Source: Adenophora triphylla var. japonica (taxonomy: Eukaryota; Streptophyta; Magnoliopsida; Asterales; Campanulaceae). From it: a DNA stretch of 64,000 bases. How positions within the stretch are numbered: the stretch's first letter is position 1; every line of letters begins with the position of its first letter. The stretch is from positions 62,001 to 126,000 of the forward strand of contig JAFEMH010005386.1 in NCBI GenBank assembly GCA_022495995.1, in the 5' to 3' direction. A model generated the notes under the pieces. That model was not told where the DNA came from and ran no database searches. It worked only from the letters and a program-made list of their open reading frames with translations. Below, piece after piece: positions 29,794-41,700 of the stretch. A program made the position numbers and the translations under genes.

Positions 29794-32700
29794 CTGTGAA
29801 TGTGATAAATAATGTGAGACGGACATGAAAATTCCATCGCTAGTAAAAGGTGTAAGAGTTTGAATAAATAACTTCTTCCATTGATTTTATAAGATGATTA
29901 CAACCTATATTTATAGTATAAATTACAAGAAGGCAATGCCTTAACTCTAGCCTAAGAATACTCTAAATCCCTTAATTCTAGCCTAAGAATAATCTAAAAT
30001 AACAAACTAAATCTTTGACTTGTAGGCTAGGAATATTCTAGAATTAAACTATATACAAAAGGATGGAAATAAATAAATACAATATTATTTATTCTTATCA
30101 CGCCCCCGCAAGTTGGACGATCTTTGGATAGTTCAATCTTGGAGACGAGAGAGAGGAAACGAGAACGATGTAATGGTTTGGTAAGAGCATCGGCAAGTTG
30201 ATCGTTGCCGGAGATGTGTTGCACGCGTAAAGTGCCAAGTTATACATGTTCACGAACAAAGTGGAAGGCAAGAGCAAGATGCTTCATTCTGGAGTGAAAA
30301 ACAGGATTTGCAGCATAGTGGGTGGCACTAAGGTTGTCAGAGTATATAACTGGTGTAGTGGTTGGTGTGAGTACACCGGGTATAGCACTAGTAATTTCTG
30401 TGAGAAGGTAACGAATCCAAAGAATTTCAGCCATGGTATCAGCAATTGTTCGAAACTCAGCTTCAGTGGAGGAGCGGGAAAGTGCTCGTTGTTTTCTAGA
30501 CGCCCAGGAAATCAGGTTGCGCTCAAGATAGACCAAATATCCGGAAGTTGAAACATAATTGTCTTTATCACTAGCCCAATCTACGTCACAAAAGGCATGA
30601 AGGGAACATAGGGTGTCACGGTATAGTTGCAACCCTAGATGAAGAGTGTCGTGAAGGTATCTAAGAAGACGTTTTAAGGCGGACCAACGAGTGTCACGTG
30701 GATTTTGTAAATATTGTGCAAGTTTGTTGACCGGGAAAGCAATGTCCGGACGGGTGATTGAGAGATATTGGAGAGAACCGACTATGGTCATATAATCAGA
30801 TGGGTTTGAGATAGGAGAGCCGGAGGTGTTGGTGAGAGGTGGGTAAGGAACCATTGGGGTTGTAATAACCCAAAATTTTTCGAGGATTATTTGGTAAATT
30901 GTTAAATTTCAATTTGGCTTTTAAAGGGACTAATAATTATATTGAAGGCCTAGGAATTATATTATGTGGGTTAAATTATTTAAATGAGTTGGTCTTTGAT
31001 ATTGAGCTTAGGTTTAGTAGAACCCTTTTATAAATACTCATTTTTAATAATTGTTTTAGTAATTAAATTATTTCTTTAAATTAAATTATTTGAATTACCT
31101 TTTAAATAAAAGGATTGAAAGTAATGGGCTTGAGTTATTGTTGGGTTAGAAGTTGTGGACCAATTGTTTTGGGTTTAAGTTACCTAGTGGACTTAGAAAA
31201 CCTTTTGGGCCTAGGATTAGAAAATCTAGTTATAAATACATATTATAAACCTAGGTTAATTATTTTCCTAAACCAAAAAAAAATTAGAGAAGAGGGAGGC
31301 GGCACCCACATGATAGAGAGAGAACCGTGAGAGAGAGAGGGCAGTGTGGGGCGTGAAGTGGAGCTGGAAGAGAAAGCTAGAAGAATGAAAAAAAAAAAAA
31401 AAACCAAAACCAAAACCAAGGTAAGGTTTGTATTCGATTCGTCCAATAATTATTGTTCTTAAATTTAAAGTCTAGAAAACCCTAGAAACTCTTGAGATTA
31501 GATTGGGGTTTTTATTATGAATTAGTTATGAATTTTTGAAATTTTAAAACTATTTTAATTCTAGGTTTGGTCATTCTTAGATTTTTAATGGTTTAATCTT
31601 AGTGTTTAATGTATAAATTAAGGGTTTGATTAATGGGGAAGTGTAGGTTATAATGATGTAACCCTAACCCTAGTTCATATTGCTTTGAAATTGAATCAAA
31701 CAAAATTAATATGATTAAAAGGGTTTTTATTAAAGAGTATATAAATTAAATGATATGTTTAATGTTTAAAAAGGATAAAAAGATGAACAAAATAATTTTT
31801 GGATCAACCTGGGGGCTTCGGCCGATTGTTCTAGGCTTGAATTAGGGTGGTCTCCATTTAAGTGTTAGAATTCTAGTTAGTTTGTATAAAAACAGTTAGT
31901 TTTTTAAACGGAAAAGGGACCAAACTGAAAAGTTTACAAAGCTGGAAGGATTAAATTCTGATTTCCAGTTAAATTCTCCAATGGACAGTTAACTAAGGGA
32001 CTGAACTGAAAAGTCTAAAGGTTCTGAGGGACTGTTCTGTAAATTTTAAAAGTTGAGGGACTGTTTTGCAATTATTCAAAAGTTGAGGACTGTTTTGCAA
32101 TTTTTCAAAAGTTGAGGGCATGTTTTGAAATTTTTCAAAAGTTGAGGGACTATTTTGTAAATTTTAGAAAGTTAAAGGACTTTTTTGAAATTACGAAAAA
32201 ACTAAAGGAACCTTTTGAAATTTAGGGAAAGTCCAAAGACTTTAAAAAGTTGTATCAAAGGGAAAGAAGAAAATTAACACTTTAGTATTAAAAAGAATAT
32301 TAAAAGACTTAAGTTCCTAAAATAGTAGGGTTCGAAATTGAAAGCTTCCGAAGAAGAAAACTTTCCAAATAAAGAAGGTTACCCAAAAAGAGAAGAGGGA
32401 CCGTAATTAGGAAGCTATCAAGAAATTAGACTTCCATTGAAAGGAATGAACCTAAATGTCCTCTTGAGAAAAAAATCTATAAGAAGAAAGTTTCTAAAAT
32501 TAAGAAACTGCTAAATTAGAAAAATTTTTAAAAATAGAAAGTTAGTTAACTAGTTAAGGTGAGTCTAAGAGTAACTCATAGGTTAACTAAAGAAAGGAAG
32601 TATAGGTACATAAGAAGTAATAAACGATTACTTGTGCCTAAGTTATGTTATTCCGTGATTGGAGATTTCGCGTAAAGGCGTTGCTTAAGGAAGGAAAGCA

Positions 32701-35700
32701 AGGCCAAGGTATAGGGATTATACATCTTTAAGTTAATTGATTTTCGCTCCGTTTCATTGTTTAGGTTTCCGCATATTTCTTGGCGATGTACGTTTCTTTG
32801 ATACGTAAAAGCTGACCTCGCGTCAGTATTTGTTTTGACTTCCTCGTTTACCCTTATTTGCTAATCTTTTGTTATTCGTTTGCTATATCGTCCTTTTGAT
32901 TTCGTAAATACAGAATTTTATTGTTATTGTGAAAGTTCGTATTCTGTATAAAAATGAGTTTTGATATGATATGATTTTGTTCCATTAATGATCACTAAGT
33001 TAGACAACTGACCCTTGGCGGGGTATATTTGATATTTTGGCCTTCGGGCAAACTTAGGACTCTGCGGAGTCAACCTTTGTGCCCTTTGTGGGATTTCGAA
33101 CCCTTTGTGGGTATTAGTGCTCTTTGTGGGCTTTTGTTCCCTTTGTGGGTATTAGTGCTCTTTGTGGGCTTTTGTTCCCTTTGTGGGTATTAGTGCTCTT
33201 TGTGGGCTTTTGTTCCCTTTATGGAATTTTGGTTTGATAAGGTCAGTGGACCACTTATGTGATCATGATGTCTGTGAATGATTTGATTATCTACAGCTGG
33301 TATGGGACGGTTGTAGATGATTAGATCATTCGAGTCAACTTTGTTCGGCTTATCGATCCTTTGAATTTCTTATAATCAGAGTGGTTTAGTTAGTTAAAGG
33401 CTGGTATGGGGACAGCTTTTAAATAAGTAAATCATTCGAGTCAATTTGAATCAATTTCGTCATCATTTGAAACTCCAAAATATTTGTCAACTCAGTTTGT
33501 GAAACCATTGAGATTTTGAAAGACATGTGATTTGAGAATTTGTTAAATAATGACTTCGAATTTGTACTTCGTTATGTCTTCGATTGTTATTTGAAATTTG
33601 TATCGTTTGTTATTCCTTCAGGTCAACTCCTCCTTAGTAACCGAGGGGTTGTATATGAACTTACTTGGGCATTGTTCGCTCACCCTTTCATCTTCTTTTC
33701 TTCCGCATTTCATATAGGAAGAATGTGAAACGGTTCGGGAGCACTTCATAAGGAGTTCAAGGATCGTTTAGTTATTTTCATTTTAGACTCTTTAGTCGGT
33801 TAATGCGATTATTTGAGAGTTGTAAGACTTTAAAGATTTTGTTGAGCTAGTGGATTGTACTAGCCGTTGAAATTCTTACTGTTATCAGCATTTAAGTCAT
33901 TTCAAATTGTGGTTAGTGTTTGAATTATGGTTTTAGTAGCCGTTGGAGGTTATTTTATTATCAATTAAGTATTATTATTGTTGTGGAAATTCGGGGTCGT
34001 TACAGTTGGTATCAAAGCTTTGGCTTTAGATCTTTGGGAGTTTAGAATGTGTAAGGATAAGTTTGATTTTGGCTTTAGATCTTTGGGAGTTTAGAATGTG
34101 TAAGGATAAGTTTGATTTTGGCTTTAGATCTTTGGGAGTTTAGAATGTGTAAGGATAAGTTTGATTTTGGCTTTAGATCTTTGGGAGTTTAGGATGTATG
34201 AGCATAAGTTTGATTTGAGCCTTTAGATCTTCGAGAGTTTGGAATGTGGATGGATAAGTTTGATTTGAGCCTTAGGTTTGACCTCAGTGTCATTCTGGGA
34301 GTGTTTAGTATAGATTGATATGATAAGATTAGTTGCTTCATCGGATTATGAAAGTTTAGAGGACTAAACTTCTTTTAAGGGGGTAAGAATGTAATAACCC
34401 AAAATTTTTCGAGGATTATTTGGTAAATTGTTAAATTTCAATTTGGCTTTTAAAGGGACTAATAATTATATTGAAGGCCTAGGAATTATATTATGTGGGC
34501 TAAATTATTTAAATGAGTTGGTCTTTGATATTGAGCTTAGGTTTAGTAGAACCCTTTTATAAATACTCATTTTTAATAATTGTTTTAGTAATTAAATTAT
34601 TTCTTTAAATTAATTTATTTGAATTACCTTTTAAATAAAAGGATTGAAAGTAATGGGCTTGAGTTATTGTTGGGTTAGAAGTTGTGGGCCAATTGTTTTG
34701 GGTTTAAGTTACCTAGTGGACTTAGAAAACCTTTTGGGCCTAGGATTAGAAAATCTGGTTATAAATACATATTATAAACCTAGGTTAATTATTTTCCTAA
34801 ACCAAAAAAAATTAGAGAAGAGGGAGGCGGCACCCACATGATAGAGAGAGAACCGTGAGAGAGAGAGGGCAGTGTGGGGCGTGAAGTGGAGCCGAAGAGA
34901 AAGCTAGAAGAAGGAAAAAAAAAAAAAAACCAAAACCAAAACCAAGGTAAGGTTTGTATTTGATTCGTCCAATAATTATTGTTCTTAAATTTAAAGTCTA
35001 GAAAACCCTAGAAACTCTTGAGATTAGATTGGGGTTTTTATTATGAATTAGTTATGAATTTTTGAAATTTTAAAACTATTTTAATTCTAGGTTTGGTCAT
35101 TCTTAGATTTTTAATGGTTTAATCTTAGTGTTTAATGTATAAATTAAGGGTTTGATTAATGGGGAAGTGTAGGTTATAATGATGTAATCCTAACCCTAGT
35201 TCATATTGCTTTGAAATTGAATCAAACAAAATTAATATGATTAAAAGGGTTTTTATTAAAGAGTATATAAATTAAATGATATGTTTAATGTTTAAAAAGG
35301 ATAAAAAGATGAACAAAATAATTTTTGGATCAACCTGGGGGCTTCGGCCGATTGTTCTAGGCTTGAATTAGGGTGGTCTCCATTTAAGTGTTAGAATTCT
35401 AGTTAGTTTGTATAAAAACAGTTAGTTTTTTAAACGGAAAAGGGACCAAACTGAAAAGTTTACAAAGCTGGAAGGATTAAATTCTGATTTCCAGTTAAAT
35501 TCTCCAATGGACAGTTAACTAAGGGACTGAACTGAAAAGTCTAAAGGTTCTGAGGGACTGTTCTGTAAATTTTAAAAGTTGAGGGACTGTTTTGCAATTA
35601 TTCAAAAGTTGAGGGACTGTTTTGCAATTTTTCAAAAGTTGAGGACTGTTTTGCAATTTTTCAAAAGTTGAGGGCATGTTTTGAAATTTTTCAAAAGTTG

Positions 35701-38700
35701 AGGGACTATTTTGTAAATTTTAGAAAGTTAAAGGACTTTTTTGAAATTACGAAAAAACTAAAGGAACCTTTTGAAATTTAGGGAAAGTCCAAAGACTTTA
35801 AAAAGTTGTATCAAAGGGAAAGAAGAAAATTAACACTTTAGTATTAAAAAGAATATTAAAAGACTTAAGTTCCTAAAATAGTAGGGTTCGAAATTGAAAG
35901 CTTCCGAAGAAGAAAACTTTCCAAATAAAGAAGGTTACCCAAAAAGAGAAGAGGGACCGTAATTAGGAAGCTATCAAGAAATTAGACTTCCATTGAAAGG
36001 AATGAACCTAAATGTCCTCTTGAGAAAAAAATCTATAAGAAGAAAGTTTCTAAAATTAAGAAACTGCTAAATTAGAAAAATTTTTAAAAATAGAAAGTTA
36101 GTTAACTAGTTAAGGTGAGTCTAAGAGTAACTCATAGGTTAACTAAAGAAAGGAAGTATAGGTACATAAGAAGTAATAAACGATTACTTGTGCCTAAGTT
36201 ATGTTATTCCGTGATTGGAGATTTCGCGTAAAGGCGTTGCTTAAGGAAGGAAAGCAAGGCCAAGGTATAGGGATTATACATCTTTAAGTTAATTGATTTT
36301 CGCTCCGTTTCATTGTTTAGGTTTCCGCATATTTCTTGGCGATGTACGTTTCTTTGATACGTAAAAGCTGACCTCGCGTCAGTATTTGTTTTGACTTCCT
36401 CGTTTACCCTTATTTGCTAATCTTTTGTTATTCGTTTGCTATATCGTCCTTTTGATTTCGTAAATACAGAATTTTATTGTTATTGTGAAAGTTCGTATTC
36501 TGTATAAAAATGAGTTTTGATATGATATGATTTTGTTCCATTAATGATCACTAAGTTAGACAACCTGCTTCGGCGGGGTATATTTGATATTTTGGCCTTC
36601 GGGCAAACTTAGGACTCTGCGGAGTCAACCTTTGTGCCCTTTGTGGGATTTCGAACCCTTTGTGGGTATTAGTGCTCTTTGTGGGCTTTTGTTCCCTTTG
36701 TGGGTATTAGTGCTCTTTGTGGGCTTTTGTTCCCTTTGTGGGTATTAGTGCTCTTTGTGGGCTTTTGTTCCCTTTATGGAATTTTGGTTTGATAAGGTCA
36801 GTGGACCACTTATGTGATCATGATGTCTGTGAATGATTTGATTATCTACAGCTGGTATGGGACAGTTGTAGATGATTAGATCATTCGAGTCAACTTTGTT
36901 CAGCTTATCAGTCCTTTGAATTTCTTATAATCTGTGAGTGGTTTAGTTAGTTAAAGCTGGTATGGGACAGTTTTAAATAAGTAAATCATTCGAGTCAATT
37001 TGAATCGATTTCGTCATCATTTGGAACTCCAAAATATTTGTCAACTCAGTTTGTGAAACCATTGAGATTTTGAAAGACATGTGATTTGAGAATTTGTTAA
37101 ATAATGACTTCGAATTTGTACTTCGTTATGTCTTCGATTGTTATTTGAAATTTGTATCGTTTGTTATTCCTTCAGGTCAACTCCTCCTTAGTAACCGGAG
37201 GGGTTGTATATGAACTTACTGGGCATTGTTCGCTCACCCTTTCATCTTCTTTTCTTCCAGATTTCATATAGGAAGAATGTGAAACGGTTCGGGAGCACTT
37301 CATAAGGAGTTCAAGGATCGTTTAGTTATTTTCATTTTAGACTCTTTAGTCAGTTAATGCAGTTATTTGAGAGTTGTAAGACTTTAAAGATTTTGTTGAG
37401 CTAGTGGATTGTACTAGCCGTTGAAATTCTTACTGTTATCAGCATTTAAGTCATTTCAAATTGTGGTTAGTGTTTGAATTATGGTTTTAGTAGCCGTTGG
37501 AGGTTATTTTATTATCAATTAAGTATTATTATTGTTGTGGAAATTCGGGGTCGTTACAGTTGGTATCAAAGCTTTGGCTTTAGATCTTTGGGAGTTTAGA
37601 ATGTGTAAGGATAAGTTTGATTTTGGCTTTAGATCTTTGGGAGTTTAGAATGTGTAAGGATAAGTTTGATTTTGGCTTTAGATCTTTGGGAGTTTAGAAT
37701 GTGTAAGGATAAGTTTGATTTTGGCTTTAGATCTTTGGGAGTTTAGGATGTATGAGCATAAGTTTGATTTGAGCCTTTAGATCTTCGAGAGTTTGGAATG
37801 TGGATGGATAAGTTTGATTTGAGCCTTAGGTTTGACCTCAGTGTCATTCTGGGAGTGTTTAGTATAGATTGATATGATAAGATTAGTTGCTTCATCGGAT
37901 TATGAAAGTTTAGAGGACTAAACTTCTTTTAAGGGGTAAGAATGTAATAACCCAAAATTTTTCGAGGATTATTTGGTAAATTGTTAAATTTCAATTTGGC
38001 TTTTAAAGGGACTAATAATTATATTGAAGGCCTAGGAATTATATTATGTGGGCTAAATTATTTAAATGAGTTGGTCTTTGATATTGAGCTTAGGTTTAGT
38101 AGAACCCTTTTATAAATACTCATTTTTAATAATTGTTTTAGTAATTAAATTATTTCTTTAAATTAATTTATTTGAATTACCTTTTAAATAAAAGGATTGA
38201 AAGTAATGGGCTTGAGTTATTGTTGGGTTAGAAGTTGTGGGCCAATTGTTTTGGGTTTAAGTTACCTAGTGGACTTAGAAAACCTTTTGGGCCTAGGATT
38301 AGAAAATCTGGTTATAAATACATATTATAAACCTAGGTTAATTATTTTCCTAAACCAAAAAAAATTAGAGAAGAGGGAGGCGGCACCCACATGATAGAGA
38401 GAGAACCGTGAGAGAGAGAGGGCAGTGTGGGGCGTGAAGTGGAGCTGGAAGAGAAAGCTAGAAGAATGAAAAAAAAAAAAAAACCAAAACCAAAACCAAG
38501 GTAAGGTTTGTATTTGATTCGTCCAATAATTATTGTTCTTAAATTTAAAGTCTAGAAAACCCTAGAAACTCTTGAGATTAGATTGGGGTTTTTATTATGA
38601 ATTAGTTATGAATTTTTGAAATTTTAAAACTATTTTAATTCTAGGTTTGGTCATTCTTAGATTTTTAATGGTTTAATCTTAGTGTTTAATGTATAAATTA

Positions 38701-41700
38701 AGGGTTTGATTAATGGGGAAGTGTAGGTTATAATGATGTAATCCTAACCCTAGTTCATATTGCTTTGAAATTGAATCAAACAAAATTAATATGATTAAAA
38801 GGGTTTTTATTAAAGAGTATATAAATTAAATGATATGTTTAATGTTTAAAAAGGATAAAAAGATGAACAAAATAATTTTTGGATCAACCTGGGGGCTTCG
38901 GCCGATTGTTCTAGGCTTGAATTAGGGTGGTCTCCATTTAAGTGTTAGAATTCTAGTTAGTTTGTATAAAAACAGTTAGTTTTTTAAACGGAAAAGGGAC
39001 CAAACTGAAAAGTTTACAAAGCTGGAAGGATTAAATTCTGATTTCCAGTTAAATTCTCCAATGGACAGTTAACTAAGGGACTGAACTGAAAAGTCTAAAG
39101 GTTCTGAGGGACTGTTCTGTAAATTTTAAAAGTTGAGGGACTGTTTTGCAATTATTCAAAAGTTGAGGGACTGTTTTGCAATTTTTCAAAAGTTGAGGGA
39201 CTGTTTTGCAATTTTTCAAAAGTTGAGGGCCTGTTTTGAAATTTTTCAAAAGTTGAGGGACTATTTTGTAAATTTTAGAAAGTTAAAGGACTTTGTTGAA
39301 ATTACGAAAAAACTAAAGGAACCTTTTGAAATTTAGGGAAAGTCCAAAGACTTTAAAGAAGTTATATCAAAGGGAAAGAAGAAAATTAACACTTTAGTAT
39401 TAAAAAGAATATTAAAAGACTTAAGTTCCTAAAATAGTAGGGTTCGAAATTGAAAGCTTCCGAAGAAGGAAACTTTCCAAATAAAGAAGGTTACCCAAAA
39501 AGAGAAGAGGGACCGTAATTAGGAAGCTATCAAGAAATTAGACTTCCATTGAAAGGAATGAACCTAAATGTCCTCTTGAGAAAAAAATCTATAAGAAGAA
39601 AGTTTCTAAAATTAAGAAACTGCTAAATTAGGAAAGTTTTTAAAAATAGAAAGTTAGTTAACCAGTTAAGGTGAGTCTAAGAGTAACTCATAGGTTAACT
39701 AAAGAAAGGAAGTATAGGTACATAAGAAGTAATAAACGATTACTTGTGCCTAAGTTATGTTATTCCGTGATTGTAGATTTCGCGTAAAGGCGTTGCTTAA
39801 GGAAGGAAAGCAAGGCCAAGGTAAGGGATTATACATCTTTAAGTTAATTGATTTTCGCTCTGTTTCATTGTTTAGGTTTCCGCATATTTCTTGGCGATGT
39901 ACGTTTCTTTGATACGTAAAAGCTGACCTCGCATCAGTATTTGTTTTGACTTCCTCGTTTACCGTTATTTGCTAATCTTTTGTTATTCGTTTGTTATATC
40001 GTCCTTTTGGTTTCGTAAATACAGAATTTTATTGTTATTGTGAAAGTTCGTATTCTGTATAAAAATGAGTTTTGATATGATATGATTTTGTTCCATTAAT
40101 GATCACTAAGTTAGACAACCTGTTTCGGCGGGGTATATTTGATATTTTGGCCTTCGGGCAAACTTAGGACTCTGCGGAGTCAGCCTTTGTGCCCTTTGTG
40201 GGATTTCGAACCCTTTGTGGGTATTAGTGCTCTTTGTGGGCTTTTGTTCTCTTTGTGGGTATTAGTGCTCTTTGTGGGCTTTTGTTCCCTTTATGGGATT
40301 TTGGTTTGATAAGGTCAGTGGACCACTTATGTGATCATGATGTCTGTGAATGATTTGATTATCTACAGCTGGTATGGGACAGTTGTAGATGATTAGATCA
40401 TTCGAGTCAACTTTGTTCAGCTTATCAGTCCTTTGAATTTCTTATAATCTGTGAGTGGTTTAGTTAGTTAAAGCTGGTATGGGACAGTTTTAAATAAGTA
40501 AATCATTCGAGTCAATTTGAATCGATTTCGTCATCATTTGAAACTCCAAAATATTTGTCAACTCAGTTTGTGAAACCATTGAGATTTTGAAAGACATGTG
40601 ATTTGAGAATTTGTTAAATAATGACTTCGAATTTGTACTTCGTTATGTCTTCGATTGTTATTTGAAATTTGTATCATTTGTTATTCCTTCAGGTCAACTC
40701 CTCCTTAGTAACCGGAGGGGTTGTATATGAACTTACTGGGCATTGTTCGCTCACCCTTTCATCTTCTTTTCTTTCAGATTTCATATAGGAAGAATGTGAA
40801 ACGGTTCGGGAGCACTTCATAAGGAGTTTAAGGATCGTTTAGTTATTTTCATTTTAGACTCTTTAGTCAGTTAATGCAGTTATTTGAGAGTTGTAAGACT
40901 TTAAAGATTTTGTTGAGCTAGTGGATTGTACTAGCCGTTGAAATTCTTACTGTTATCAGCATTTAAGTTATTTCAAATTGTGATTAGTGTTTGAATTATG
41001 GTTTTAGTAGCCGTTGGAGGTTATTTTATTATCAATTAAGTATTATTATTGTTGTGGAAATTCGGGATCGTTACAGGGGTGGGTTGGGGTTTCGAATCAA
41101 TCATATTATGGTGGGTGAGTAGATCATGTATGTATTTGGTTTGAGAGAGAATAAGGCCTTGAGCATTAGGGGTGACTTCAATGCCCAAGAAATAAGAAAG
41201 AGGTCCAAGATCTTTTAGAGAGAAACGATTGAAAAGGTTAGTGATGAAAGATTGGAGAAGGGATTGTGATGGACCAGTGATGATAATGTCATCAACATAG
41301 ACAAGGAGATAAAGGGTGTGGTGGTTTTGATTGTAGATAAATAGAGAGGGGTCAGCAATGGAAGGTTTAAAGCCGGAAGAAATAAGGTGGGATTTGAGCT
41401 CGATGTACCAAGCACGAGGAGCTTGTTTGAGGCCGTATATGGCTTTGGTTAATCGACACACATGAGTGGGGTTGGCTTCATCGACGAAGTCGGGGGGTTG
41501 AGACATAAAAACTGTTTCATGAAGGGTGCCTTGAAGGAAGGCGTTGTTGATGTCTAACTGACGAAGAGACCAACCTTGGCTTAGGGCAAGAGAAAGAAGA
41601 AGGCGGACGGTCACGGGTTTTACAACGGGACTAAAGGTTTCAGAATAGTCCACACCGGGACGTTGGTGAAAGCCTTTGGCTACAAGGTGGGCTTTGTATT

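Larger units (their letters stand above)
30861..41075 (+). mobile_element. Three-LTR non-autonomous Gypsy-like element
   Basis: Structure LTR - internal - LTR - internal - LTR with a single TSD, GGGGT, at 30856-30860 and 41076-41080. LTRs are about 3.15 kb, internal regions 384-385 bp. A PBS (TGGTATCAAAGC) follows LTR 1 and LTR 2, and a polypurine tract (AAGGGGG) precedes LTR 2 and LTR 3. It has no gag or pol. LTR size, TGTAATAACCC start and Met-type PBS resemble the Tekay/Del chromovirus group, so it is probably a reduced relative; that is inference. Confidence 0.92.

Noticed and set aside
31115..31330. Small ORF recurring at 34644 and 38197
   Set aside because: Same place in the three LTRs, lost by small indels between copies; no homology.
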